DNA of 64,000 bases, from contig CAVURU010000003.1 in NCBI GenBank assembly GCA_963744005.1, forward strand, positions 62,001-126,000, written 5' to 3'. Under the pieces are notes generated by a model. It did not search any database. It saw only the letters and a program-made list of their open reading frames with translations, and was not told the origin of the DNA. Shown one piece after another: positions 33,131 to 41,905 of the stretch. The DNA comes from Palsa-504 sp963744005 (GTDB lineage: Bacteria > Actinomycetota > Actinomycetes > Streptosporangiales > Streptosporangiaceae). Within the stretch, counting starts at the first letter, position 1; the number at the start of each line of letters is the position of its first letter. Both the position numbers and the translations under genes were made by a program.

Positions 33131-34212
33131 CGACCGCCGCCGCCACCAGCGCGCCCCGCGGCAGCGCCCAGCCCCTCGACGCCGTCTACGACGTCGCCCT
33201 CCTCGACCTGGACGGCACCGTCTACCTCGGCGGTGCCGCAATCCCCGGCGCGGCCGAGGCCCTGCACGTGGCGGGGCAGTCCGGCATGCGGCTGGCCTAC
33301 GTGACGAACAACGCCTTCCGGACCCCGGCCGCCATCGCCGAGCTGCTGACCGGCATGGGCATCCCCGCCACCCGCGATGACATCGTGACCTCGGCGCAGG
33401 CCGCCGCGCACATGCTCGCCGACCGGCTGCCCGCGGGCGCTCCCGTCCTGGTCGTCGGCGGCAGCGGGTTGCGGATGGCCCTGCGCGAGCGTGGCCTGCG
33501 CCCGGTGAGCACCGCGGCCGACCGGCCGCTGGCCGTGGTCCAGGGCTTCTCGCCCGGCATCACCTACTCCCTGCTGGCCGAGGGCGGCCTGGCCGTGGCG
33601 GCCGGGGCCCTGTTCGTCGCGTCCAACGTCGACCGCACCCTGCCCAGCAGCCGCGGCAACCAGCCTGGGAACGGCTCGCTGACCGAGGTCATCGCCTACG
33701 CCACCGGCGTCCGGCCGCTGGTGGCCGGGAAGCCGGAACCGCCGTTGCACCACGAGTCGGTCCTGCGGACCGGGGCCAAGCGCCCGCTGGCCGTGGGGGA
33801 CCGGCTGGACACCGACATCGAGGGCGCCCAGCGGGTGGGGGCGGACAGCTTGCTCGTGCTGACCGGGGTCAGCGGCCCGGCCGACGTGGTCCTGGCGCCC
33901 CCCGGCCAGCGCCCCACCTACATTGCCGAGGACCTGGCCGGCCTGCACGAGCCGCACCCCGAGGTGACCCGCCAGGACGGCGGGTTCAGCTGCGGCGGCT
34001 GGCTGGCGCGCTGGGACGGTCAGCGCCTGGACCTCTCCGGCGCCGGCCCGCGCGTCGACGGCCTGCGCGCCTTGTGCGCGGTCGCCTGGGCCGCCGGCGG
34101 TTCCCCGCCCGACGGCAGTTCCGCCGACGGGGGCTCCGCTGACGGGGCCGGCGGCGGGGTCACCGCGGACGCCGCCCGCGAGGCGGTAAAGCGCCTCGAC
34201 GGCGCGACCTGA
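33127..34212 (+). CDS. HAD-IIA family phosphatase
   Basis: Haloacid dehalogenase superfamily hydrolase of the NagD / p-nitrophenylphosphatase type, 361 residues. Motif I is LLDLDGTVYLG (nucleophile and acid Asp), motif II is in YVTNNAFRTP, and motif III/IV is GKPEPPLHH with GDRLDTDIEGAQRVGADSLLVLTG. The C2-type cap lies between. The last 90 residues carry Gly/Ser/Asp-rich tails (SADGGSADGAGGG) not needed for catalysis. Substrate unknown. Coupled to the upstream TPR gene. Confidence 0.93.
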   Translation: MTTAAATSAPRGSAQPLDAVYDVALLDLDGTVYLGGAAIPGAAEALHVAGQSGMRLAYVTNNAFRTPAAIAELLTGMGIPATRDDIVTSAQAAAHMLADRLPAGAPVLVVGGSGLRMALRERGLRPVSTAADRPLAVVQGFSPGITYSLLAEGGLAVAAGALFVASNVDRTLPSSRGNQPGNGSLTEVIAYATGVRPLVAGKPEPPLHHESVLRTGAKRPLAVGDRLDTDIEGAQRVGADSLLVLTGVSGPADVVLAPPGQRPTYIAEDLAGLHEPHPEVTRQDGGFSCGGWLARWDGQRLDLSGAGPRVDGLRALCAVAWAAGGSPPDGSSADGGSADGAGGGVTADAAREAVKRLDGAT

Positions 34213-34481
34213 GCCGCCGCGGCCGTCCGCGCCGGCGGCGCGGTCACCAGCGTTTACGAGTCATCCCGTCACGCCACGTGCCGAACGCCGTCGCGCGGCT
34301 CACTCGCCGTGTATGCTGAGCGCCATGCCAGGCCGCGCAGCCCCCTTCGACGGTGACCACTCCGGTACCGCCCTGCTTCCGTGCGCGCCCTGTCCTTCGT
34401 GTTGTCGCTGACAACGACGCTCAGCTGACCGTTGTCGCCCGCCGGGGCCCCTGTCCGGACGCCCCGCGAATCCCGCGAAGG

Positions 34482-34994
34482 ATGTTCCCGTTGACTGCCG
34501 ACATGTCTGTCGCCCCGGAGCTGGCCCGGCTCACCGCCTCCGTCCTGCTCGCCCCGTCCGCTGCGGAAGCCGGCCAAGAGCAGGCCCGGCAGGCGGCGGG
34601 CACCGCCCGGCCGGCCGGCTGGACCACCATGCCCGTGGGCCCCAGCGGCCAGCCCGGGCCGCTCACGCTCGGCACCCTGGCTCGCGGGCTGCGGGTCATC
34701 GCCGCCGCCCCGGAGCGCTGGTGGAGCCTGGTGCGCTTCGAGCCGGACCGTTCGGTCGAGGTGCCCGTCGAGGAGGGCCCGGGCTATCAGGCCTGGCTGG
34801 TCGTCATGCCGCCGCAGGACGCCGGCCGCCGCTGCGACTGCGACGTGGCCACCATGATCGCCGGCGAGGCCACCGAGGGGACGGCGCAGCGCCCGGTCCT
34901 GCGGGCCTGCTCGTTCCGGACCCACGGCGCGGGGCACCTGCTGCGCGGCGCGGGCCCCGGCTACTCCATCAGCCTGCACGTCCGCGCCCGCTAG
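34482..34994 (+). CDS. Conserved hypothetical protein (cupin-like)
   Basis: About 170 residues. I do not recognise a firm family. The central part (LVRFEPDRSVEVPVEEGPGYQAWLVVMPP and HLLRGAGPGYSISLHVRAR) has an alternating beta pattern and ends like small cupin-type proteins, but the metal-binding His/Glu set is not clear. The start is uncertain: ATG 34482, TTG 34491 (best spacing to GAAGGA) and ATG 34503 are in the same frame, and the frame is open upstream to GTG 34353. It is followed by the convergent thioesterase gene. Confidence 0.6.
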   Translation: MFPLTADMSVAPELARLTASVLLAPSAAEAGQEQARQAAGTARPAGWTTMPVGPSGQPGPLTLGTLARGLRVIAAAPERWWSLVRFEPDRSVEVPVEEGPGYQAWLVVMPPQDAGRRCDCDVATMIAGEATEGTAQRPVLRACSFRTHGAGHLLRGAGPGYSISLHVRAR

Positions 34995-35027
34995 CGCGCC
35001 GCGAGGCCCGGGGACCCGGCGCCGGGG

Positions 35028-35832
35028 CTAGGAGATCGGCCGGACCACGGCCAGCTGCCGGGACTGCGCGACCAGGGTGCCGGCCGAGTCCCAGACCTCG
35101 AAGTCTTCCTCGTGGTAGCCGCCGCTGACGAAGCGCGAGCCCGGCCCGGCAGGCCAGCCAGCCCGGCGCCGGATGAGCCCGCAGGTGCACGGTCAGCTCG
35201 ACGGTGGTGGACGCGACGCCGAGCTCGAGGACCGACGGCGCGGTGGAGTCGACCAGCAGCGGCAGCGAGAGCAGGTCCGCGTCCCGGCCGTCGGCGAACC
35301 GCATCCAGAACTCGCTGTACGGCCGGCCGGTCGGCTGCCCGCTGAACCACCCCGGCAGCTCCGCCGACCGCCACTGGATGCGCTCGGCGATGGTGGCCAG
35401 GCCGAACGATTCCACCGGCACGCCCACGCAGTCCTCCGGCGCGGGCAGCCGGGGCGGCTCGCCCCCGGTGTAGCTCACCGGGCTGTGCTGGCCCAGCTTG
35501 GCGAAGGCCGCCGAAATCCGGACGACCTGCTTGCCGTCCTGTTCCAGCACCGCGTCGCCGAACGCCGTGGTCCGCCCGCTCCGGACCGCGGACGCGCGCA
35601 CCTCCGCCGCCGCGACCGAGCCTGGGCGCAGGAAGAACGCGGAGACGACGATCGGGTCCGGGAACGGCAGCACGGCCGCCAGCGCCCGCGCGCAGATGGC
35701 CACCATGTAGCCGCCGTTCACCGCGCCGCCGGTCCCGTCCCAGCGGCCGGTCAGCCCGGCCGCGAACAGGCCCGAATCCGGGCCGCCGGCCGGGGTGATC
35801 GCGGTGTCCGCGTCGAACGCGTACTCATCCAT
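35028..35832 (-). CDS. Acyl-CoA thioesterase-like protein, apparent frameshift near 35141
   Basis: Double hot-dog thioesterase (TesB-like, 4HBT_3 type). The N-terminal half has TGRWDGTGGAVNGGYMVAICARAL and the second half has GWFSGQPTGRPYSEFWMRF and TVELTVHLRAHPAPGWLACRAG. After this the frame breaks; the continuation RFVSGGYHEEDFEVWDSAG to RQLAVVRPIS is in another frame and stops at 35028. One extra base in the C run around 35140-35143 explains it. Corrected length is about 267 residues. Uncorrected, the frame runs to 34969 and overlaps the neighbouring gene. Substrate unknown. Confidence 0.85.
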
Positions 35833-35845
35833 GGCGCGCCGGGTC

Positions 35846-36694
35846 CTAGGGCAGGGTCAGGATCTCGTGGCCGTCCTCGGTGACCAGGATGGTGTGCTCG
35901 AACTGCGCCGTGCGGCGCCGGTCTCTGGTCACCACCGTCCAGCCGTCCGCCCAGATCTCGTAGTCGATCGAGCCCAGGGTGAGCATGGGCTCGATGGTGA
36001 AGGTCATCCCCGGCTCCATGACCAGGTCGCTGTTCGGGTCGTCGTAGTGCGGCACGATGAGCCCGGAGTGGAACGTCCGGCCGATCCCGTGCCCGGTGAA
36101 GTCCCGCACCACCCCGTAGTGGAACCGCTTGGCGTAGGACTCGATCACCCGGCCGACGGCGTTCAGCGGGCGGCCCGGCGCGACGGCCCGGATCCCGCGC
36201 ATCATCGCCTCGTGCGTGCGCTCGACCAGCAGCCGGGACTCCTCGTCCACGTCCCCGGCCAGGAAGGTGGCGTTGGTGTCCCCGTGCACGCCGCCGATGT
36301 AGGCGGTGATGTCGATGTTGACGATGTCGCCGTCGTTGACCACCGTGTCGTCCGGGATCCCGTGGCAGATCACCTCGTTCAGCGAGGTGCACAGCGACTT
36401 CGGGTAACCCCGGTAGCCCAGCGTGCTGGGGTAGGCGCCGTGGCTGATCAGGTACTCGTGGCCCACCTGGTCCAGGTAGTCGGTGGTCACGCCCGGCGCC
36501 ACGTGCGCGCCGACCTCGGCCAGGGCCCGGGCCGCCAGCGTGCTGGCCACCCGCATCTTCTCGATGATCTCGGGCGTCTTGACGTCCGCCTCGCCGGTGC
36601 GGGGCTGCTTGCGGCCCACGTACTCCGGCCGCTCGATGCCCGCCGGAACCTGGCGGGTCGGTGAAAGCCGGCCCGGATGCAGCACTGTCGCCAT
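35846..36694 (-). CDS. map: Methionine aminopeptidase type I
   Basis: Removes the N-terminal Met from new proteins. The 282 residues include a 40-residue N-terminal extension (RLSPTRQVPAGIERPEYVG) like that of the longer actinobacterial enzyme. The pita-bread fold has the metal ligands Asp in NIDITAYIGGVHGDTNATF, His in GHGIGRTFH, Glu in FTIEPM and the last Glu in FEHTILV. ATG 36694. It is divergent from the small protein at 36709, and 13 bases after the thioesterase start on the same strand, so the two may be co-transcribed. Confidence 0.97.
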   Translation of the reverse strand: MATVLHPGRLSPTRQVPAGIERPEYVGRKQPRTGEADVKTPEIIEKMRVASTLAARALAEVGAHVAPGVTTDYLDQVGHEYLISHGAYPSTLGYRGYPKSLCTSLNEVICHGIPDDTVVNDGDIVNIDITAYIGGVHGDTNATFLAGDVDEESRLLVERTHEAMMRGIRAVAPGRPLNAVGRVIESYAKRFHYGVVRDFTGHGIGRTFHSGLIVPHYDDPNSDLVMEPGMTFTIEPMLTLGSIDYEIWADGWTVVTRDRRRTAQFEHTILVTEDGHEILTLP

Positions 36695-36708
36695 GCTTTG
36701 CGAGTCTA

Positions 36709-36885
36709 ATGTGCATGGACGCAGAGAAGCGATGGTGGTACAGCCTTACCCGCCACACCGTGGAGGACGACGACGGGCCGACCCCGGGCAAGGACCGGCT
36801 GGGTCCCTTCGCCACCCAGGAAGAGGCGGCCCGGGCGCTGGAGACCGTTCAGCGCCGGAACGAAGAATGGGACTCTCAGGACTAA
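36709..36885 (+). CDS. Small conserved protein (SPOR-like)
   Basis: About 58 residues: basic KRWWYSLTRHTVEDDD followed by KDRLGPFATQEEAARALETVQRRNEEWD. The pattern WW-(Y/F)-L...GPF-T-EEA-ALE resembles short SPOR-type actinobacterial proteins, which is a family-level recollection. ATG 36709 or 36715 may be used; no ribosome site is visible, so the message may be nearly leaderless. It is divergent from map, with 14 bases between the starts. Confidence 0.7.
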   Translation: MCMDAEKRWWYSLTRHTVEDDDGPTPGKDRLGPFATQEEAARALETVQRRNEEWDSQD

Positions 36886-36894
36886 TGTAGAGAG

Positions 36895-37836
36895 GTGAGC
36901 GAACAGCTGCCTCCGGTGGCCGAGGCGCGGATGCAGGAAATCCGGCGCAGCGGCACGTGGAGCTCAGCACTGACCTCGGACGAGTTCGCGGCGATCCGCA
37001 GTGCCGGCTTCGAGCCGGTGGGCCAGGTGCTGGGCGCCGCCGTGTACAACATCGGCTACACCGGCGGCTACAACTGCCCGGGGGCCTGGGGATCGATGGG
37101 GTTCGGCAACCCGGTCCGCACCACGACCCAGGTCTCCAGCCAGGCCGGGTGGGGTTCCTTCGCGCCGCTCGTGCAGGCCATGTACCAGGCCCGGCACGCC
37201 GCCCTCGACCGGATGAGCACCGAGTGCAGCGAGCTCGGCGGCCACGGCGTGGTCGGCGTCAGGCTCACCATCGGCTCGTTCCCGGCCGGCGGCCTGGAGT
37301 TCAAGGCCATCGGCACGGCCGTCCGCGCGCCCGGGGTGCCGCCCATGGCCGACTGGGAGCACGACCGGTCCGGCCGTCCCCGTGACCCGTTCACCTCCGA
37401 CCTGTCCGGGCAGGACTTCGCCAAGCTGATCATGAAGGGCTGGGTGCCGGTCGGGCTGGCCCTCGGCATCTCCGTCGGCGCCCGGCACGACGACTGGATG
37501 ACCGTCGGGCAGACCCGGTGGGGCGCGGGCAACGCCGAGGTCACCGGCTGGACCGAGCTGGTCAACGACGCCCGGCACGACTCCCGGCAGCAGCTCCAGC
37601 GCGACGTCCAGCGGCTCGGCGGCGAGGGCGTCGTCATCGCCGACATGCAGATGCGGGTCCGGGAACGGGAGTGCCCGGCCGCGGAAGGCCGCCGCGACCA
37701 CATCGTCGAAACCACCACCATCGGCACCGCGATCGCCCGGTTCGCGCGCACCGAGGGGCATGGTCACGGCCCGGGGACACTGGCCATCATGTCGCTCGAC
37801 CCGCAGCGCCGCCAGGCGGCCCGCACCCGGATATAG
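36895..37836 (+). CDS. YbjQ-type heavy-metal-binding-domain protein 1
   Basis: 313 residues from GTG 36895 with two copies of a YbjQ/UPF0145-like domain. The first (about 20-145) contains SDEFAAIRSAGFEPVGQVLGAAVYNIG and ARHAALDRMSTECSELGGHGVVGVRL. The second (about 163-290) starts with FTSDLSGQDFAKLIMKGWVPVGLALG and ends with GGEGVVIADMQMRV. The metal-binding label comes from the family name; no Cys/His metal site is obvious. The next gene encodes a similar protein. Cytoplasmic; role unknown. Confidence 0.82.
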   Translation: MSEQLPPVAEARMQEIRRSGTWSSALTSDEFAAIRSAGFEPVGQVLGAAVYNIGYTGGYNCPGAWGSMGFGNPVRTTTQVSSQAGWGSFAPLVQAMYQARHAALDRMSTECSELGGHGVVGVRLTIGSFPAGGLEFKAIGTAVRAPGVPPMADWEHDRSGRPRDPFTSDLSGQDFAKLIMKGWVPVGLALGISVGARHDDWMTVGQTRWGAGNAEVTGWTELVNDARHDSRQQLQRDVQRLGGEGVVIADMQMRVRERECPAAEGRRDHIVETTTIGTAIARFARTEGHGHGPGTLAIMSLDPQRRQAARTRI

Positions 37837-37844
37837 GAGAGGTC

Positions 37845-38747
37845 ATGACCGAGCAGGGGAACAGCACCGCGGGCCCAGGGGGACCCGGGGGAGCCGCGTC
37901 GCCCGGCGTCAGCATCGCCAGCGAGCTGAACGCCGCCGGCGTGCCGCAGGACGCCATGCGCCGCCTGGCCGAGCTGCAGCCCGGCCGGGCCGGCTCGATC
38001 TTCACCTCCGACCTGTCGGTGAACGAGTTCCTGCTCGTCCGGGAGGTCGGCTTCCGGCCGCTGGGCCTGGTCCTGGGCAGCTCGATCTACCACGTCGGGC
38101 TGCAGGTCGGCCGGTGGGGCCGCAACCAGGAGCTCGACGTGCTCTCCCAGGCCATGTACCACGCCCGGGAGCTGGCCATGAGCCGGATGGAGGCGGAGGC
38201 CGACGCCCTGCAGGCGGACGGCATCGTCGGCGTCCGGCTCGACGTGGAGATGAAGGAGTTCGGCGCCGACATCGCCGAGTTCATCGCGGTCGGCACCGCG
38301 GTCAAGGCCGAGGACGGGGCCGGCGGCGGGGGAGTGGACAACTGGCGCAACAACAAGAACCAGCCGTTCACCTCCGACCTGTCCGGGCAGGACTTCTGGA
38401 CCCTGATCCGGGCCGGCTACGCGCCGCTGGGCATGGTCATGGGGTCCTGCGTCTACCACATCGCGCACCAGCGGTTCGGGGCCAAGATGGGAAACATCGG
38501 CCGCAACGTGGAGATCGAGCAGTTCACCCAGGCCCTGTACGACGCTCGTGAGCTGGCCATGAGCCGGATGCAGGCCGAAGCCGAGGAACTGCACGCGGAA
38601 GGCATCGTCGGCGTGCAGCTGCGGCAGCACAGCCACACCTGGGGCTCGCACACCACCGAGTTCTTCGCCATCGGCACCGCGGTGCGCCCGCTGCGGCCCG
38701 ATCACATCATCGAGCGTCCCACCATGGTCCTGAGCCTGGACTCCTGA
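37845..38747 (+). CDS. YbjQ-type heavy-metal-binding-domain protein 2
   Basis: 300 residues from ATG 37845 after AGGAGAGG. It has two YbjQ-like domains, each opening with FTSDLS (FTSDLSVNEFLLVREVGFRPLGLVLGSSIYHVG and FTSDLSGQDFWTLIRAGYAPLGMVMGSCVYHIA). Both continue through ARELAMSRM to a GIVGV motif. It lies eight bases after the first protein and is clearly a paralog. The last 41 bases overlap the end of the convergent gene at 38707. Confidence 0.85.
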   Translation: MTEQGNSTAGPGGPGGAASPGVSIASELNAAGVPQDAMRRLAELQPGRAGSIFTSDLSVNEFLLVREVGFRPLGLVLGSSIYHVGLQVGRWGRNQELDVLSQAMYHARELAMSRMEAEADALQADGIVGVRLDVEMKEFGADIAEFIAVGTAVKAEDGAGGGGVDNWRNNKNQPFTSDLSGQDFWTLIRAGYAPLGMVMGSCVYHIAHQRFGAKMGNIGRNVEIEQFTQALYDARELAMSRMQAEAEELHAEGIVGVQLRQHSHTWGSHTTEFFAIGTAVRPLRPDHIIERPTMVLSLDS

Positions 38748-39420
38748 CACGCTGCCGCTCTAACGAGCTGGACCCCGTGGGCCCCGCGGGCCCGCTGACC
38801 AGGTCCAGCAGCCGCGCCACGCGGTCCCTCAGCCCCCTGACGCCCGGCCGGTAGCGCTGGTAGCCCGGCGTTCCCGGCCGGGCCATGTTCGCGTCCGGGT
38901 CCAGCTCGCCGCACGCCGCGCTGATCAGGTGCTGGGCGGCGCCGAACGACACCGGGGCCGGGCCGCCCGGTCCCGGCGAGACCGTGATCGACTCGTGGGC
39001 CAGCGCGTCGAGCTCGGGATCGCCCTGGTCCAGGGCGAAGATAGTGGCCCCGACCCGCCGTGCGTCGTTCACCCGTTCCAGCAGCGGCACCGGCGCGACC
39101 TCCGGGGCCACCACGAACAGCGTCTCGCCCCGCCGGGCCGCCTCCAGCCGCTCCAGGCCGACCCGCAGGTGCGGCGGGGCGTCCTGCGGCGCGTTCCACC
39201 GGACCAGGGTCGGGGCCAGCTCGGGGATCCCGGCCAGCCGGCTCTCCTCGTCCAGGTGCGCCGTGAGGTGCCAGGGCTCCTCGGCCGGCGTGCCGACCAG
39301 CAGCAGCCCGCCCGGCGTCCGGGTCGCCCGGTGCAGCCCGCGGGCGAAAGCGCGGGTCCGGTCCAGCCATCCGGTCGGCGCCAGCAGCGCACGCAGAGTG
39401 GCCACCTCGTTCGCGTCCAC
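38707..39420 (-). CDS. Conserved hypothetical protein
   Basis: 237 residues from GTG 39420. No family is recognised. The N-terminal half (GLLLVGTPAEEPWHLTAHLDEESRL) and the middle (ETLFVVAPEVAPVPLLERVNDARRVGATIFALDQGDPELDALAHESITV) look like an alpha/beta fold of SIS-like type, but this is weak. No signal peptide or membrane segment. It overlaps the YbjQ gene tail-to-tail by 41 bases and is divergent from npdG, sharing an AT-richer gap of about 140 bases. Confidence 0.75.
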   Translation of the reverse strand: MDANEVATLRALLAPTGWLDRTRAFARGLHRATRTPGGLLLVGTPAEEPWHLTAHLDEESRLAGIPELAPTLVRWNAPQDAPPHLRVGLERLEAARRGETLFVVAPEVAPVPLLERVNDARRVGATIFALDQGDPELDALAHESITVSPGPGGPAPVSFGAAQHLISAACGELDPDANMARPGTPGYQRYRPGVRGLRDRVARLLDLVSGPAGPTGSSSLERQRVRSPGSGPWWDAR

Positions 39421-39561
39421 GTATCTATGGTGCCCCCGGGAGGTACGTACGCGCAGCCATATCAGTACCCACAGTTGCGATCAAAATGAAACGTACAGGT
39501 CGTGCGGCTGCGGCCAGATCCCGCGCACCGGCCCGGGCCCGCCGCATGGCAGGATCGAGGC

Positions 39562-40230
39562 ATGACTGAGCGCGAAGTCCCGTCCGTCGACGGCCTGGTC
39601 ATCGGCATCCTCGGCGGCACCGGAGACCAGGGCCGCGGCCTGGCCTTCCGGTTCGCCCGGGCCGGGCACCCGGTGATCATCGGCTCCCGGACGGCCGAGC
39701 GGGCCCAGGGCATCGCCGAGCAGGTGGGGCATCAGGTCCAGGGCATGGCCAACCGGGACGCCGCCGCGGCGGCCGACGTGGTCATCGCCGCGGTGCCCTT
39801 CGAGGGTCATCGCGACCTGCTTGCCTCCCTCGCGCCCGAGCTGGCCGGCAAGATCGTCGTCGACTGCGTGAACCCGATGGGCTTCGACCAGCGCGGCGCC
39901 TACCAGCTGCCCGTTCCCGAGGGCAGCGCGGCCGAGCAGGCCGCCGCCCTGCTGCCCGAGAGCCGGGTGGTGGCCGCCTTCCACCACGTCTCGGCCGTGC
40001 TCCTGCTCGATCCCGAGGTGGACAGCATCGACCTGGACGTGATGGTCCTGGGCGATGACCGCGAGGCCACCGATCAGGTCCAGGCCCTGGCCGCCCGGAT
40101 TCCGGGCGTCCGCGGCGTCTACGCTGGCCGCCTGCGCAATTGCGGCCAGGTCGAGGCGCTCACCGCCAACCTGGTCTCCATTAACCGCCGTTATAAGGCG
40201 CACGCCGGGATCCGGATCACCGACATCTAA
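39562..40230 (+). CDS. npdG: NADPH-dependent F420 reductase
   Basis: Exchanges hydride between NADPH and coenzyme F420, feeding F420-dependent oxidoreductases. 222 residues from ATG 39562. The NADP-binding motif is IGILGGTGDQGRGLAFRFARAGH with SRTAERA for the 2'-phosphate. VVDCVNPMGFDQRGAY, VAAFHHVSAV and the terminal NLVSINRRYKAHAGIRITDI match F420:NADP oxidoreductase. The LLM-class enzyme at 41906 may be an F420 user. Confidence 0.92.
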   Translation: MTEREVPSVDGLVIGILGGTGDQGRGLAFRFARAGHPVIIGSRTAERAQGIAEQVGHQVQGMANRDAAAAADVVIAAVPFEGHRDLLASLAPELAGKIVVDCVNPMGFDQRGAYQLPVPEGSAAEQAAALLPESRVVAAFHHVSAVLLLDPEVDSIDLDVMVLGDDREATDQVQALAARIPGVRGVYAGRLRNCGQVEALTANLVSINRRYKAHAGIRITDI

Positions 40231-40436
40231 ATTCATATGCCCGAACGGGTCGTTCTTTCTGCTTTCGGACACCACGCCCAATCCTGGCCTTAACCCTTAA
40301 AATGGCATTCACCAGGCGGAGGTGTTCAGGCGGCACTCCCGTGGTCTTCATCCAGACATCACCGGCGCGCCATCTCCCGTCCAGCTCCCGGCGGGCGGCA
40401 GCGGCGACGATGTGACCGGACCGGGAGGGGGAGGCC

Positions 40437-41804
40437 GTGCCGCCGGCGAAGAAGAACAAGAAGGGGCGCCGCCCGCGCCCGGCGCCCCGCGCCGCCCAGC
40501 CCGCCCGTCTGGGCCTGCCCGCCGCTTCGGCCCGGCCTGCCGTCGTCGCCGAGCAGACGGCTGCTGCGCCCTCCGCTGAGCTGCCTTCCGCTGACCCGCC
40601 CGCTGGGCCGCTTTCCGCGGAGCCGCTTTCTGCTGAGCTGCTCTCCGCTGAGCTGGCCGTCCCTGAGCCGCCCGCGGCCGGGCCGCCGCAGGCCGATGCG
40701 GACGAGGAGCTGCCCGAGTGGGCCGTCCACGCCGTCGAGCAGCTCCTCACCCCGACCTACTGGCTGGATCCGGGCCCGGGCGGCGAGCCGTTCAGCGCCA
40801 CCGTCCGCTTCTCCGGGCGGCGGGCCGACGTGACCGGGCCGCGGCAGCCCCGCGACGCGTTCCGGCAGGAGGTGACCGTCAACGGGATCGTGCCCGGCAG
40901 CGGCCCGGTGGCCATCAGCACCGAAGTCCGGGAGATCAACCCGGGCCAGTGGACGGTCACCGCGCGCTCGGTCGTCCGGCCCGGCGGCCGGACCTACACC
41001 ACCTACCCGCCGCCCGGGCATGACCCGGACGGCCGCTACCGGGTGCCCGCGCCCCGCCGGGTGGCCGTGCCCGCGGAACCGCAGGCCGTCCTGCACAGCT
41101 CATCGCTGCTGCGCAGCAAGGTGCCCGGCGTCATCCGGTTCGCCTACGCCCCGCTGGTCAGCCTCGGCGTCCTGGTCGGCCTCGGCCTCGAGGTGCTGCT
41201 GCTGACTCGCGGGCACTACCCCCTGCTCCGCCCGATGCTGTTCTCCGTCCTCGCCATCGCGGCCGGCGTGGCCGGCGGCAAGGGCTGGTACGTGGCCGTG
41301 CACCGGGGCCGGAAACTCGACGGCTGGTGCATCCAGGGCTTCGTGGCCGGCGCCGCGGTGGTGGTCGCCGCGGCCGCCCTGGCCGGGCCTGGCCTTCCGG
41401 CCGGCGCCTTCCTGGCCGCGGCCGCTCCGGCCCTGCTCATCGGCATGTCCATCGGCCGTCTCGGCTGCTTCTGGGCCGGCTGCTGTACCGGCAGGCCGAC
41501 GGCGGCCCGCTGGGGGGTCTGGTCCTCCGATCGGCGTCTCGGCTGCCTGCGGGCGCCTGCCCAACTCGCCGAGTCGCTGGCCGCCCTGGTCGCCGGGGCG
41601 GCCGTGCTGGCCATCGTGCTGGCCGGGGGGCTGGCCCGGACCGGCCCGGCGGCGGTCGTCGGGCTGGCCGCCTACACCCTGGGCCGCCAGTTCATCCTGG
41701 GCCTGCGGGCCGAGGCGCGGGCCTGGCGGCACGGGCGGGCCGTCACCGGGACCGCCGCCGCCCTGGCCCTCGTCGCCGGCCTCGTCCTGCTCATCCGCCG
41801 GTGA
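40437..41804 (+). CDS. Lgt-family membrane protein with extra N-terminal domain
   Basis: 455 residues from GTG 40437 after a GGGAGGGGGAGG ribosome site. In order: a Lys/Arg/Ala/Pro-rich disordered N-terminus with SAEPLSAELL repeats (1-85), a soluble beta-rich domain (about 95-200) and six to seven membrane helices (about 225-450). The helical part resembles prolipoprotein diacylglyceryl transferase: GRLGCFWAGCCTGRPTAARWGVW aligns with Lgt GRIGNFINGELYGRPT. The Arg is kept, but the Asn and Glu needed in Lgt are both Cys. It is therefore probably a paralog with a different activity. A role in lipid or lipoprotein modification is inference. Confidence 0.75.
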   Translation: MPPAKKNKKGRRPRPAPRAAQPARLGLPAASARPAVVAEQTAAAPSAELPSADPPAGPLSAEPLSAELLSAELAVPEPPAAGPPQADADEELPEWAVHAVEQLLTPTYWLDPGPGGEPFSATVRFSGRRADVTGPRQPRDAFRQEVTVNGIVPGSGPVAISTEVREINPGQWTVTARSVVRPGGRTYTTYPPPGHDPDGRYRVPAPRRVAVPAEPQAVLHSSSLLRSKVPGVIRFAYAPLVSLGVLVGLGLEVLLLTRGHYPLLRPMLFSVLAIAAGVAGGKGWYVAVHRGRKLDGWCIQGFVAGAAVVVAAAALAGPGLPAGAFLAAAAPALLIGMSIGRLGCFWAGCCTGRPTAARWGVWSSDRRLGCLRAPAQLAESLAALVAGAAVLAIVLAGGLARTGPAAVVGLAAYTLGRQFILGLRAEARAWRHGRAVTGTAAALALVAGLVLLIRR

Positions 41805-41905
41805 CGTGCCGCGCCGGTGACGTGCCGGGGCGCTCACCTGCGCACGCCGGTTTGCCACGCGACTGCTTGGATAGCTGAAGCAGACCCAAGCTCACGGAGG
41901 TACCG

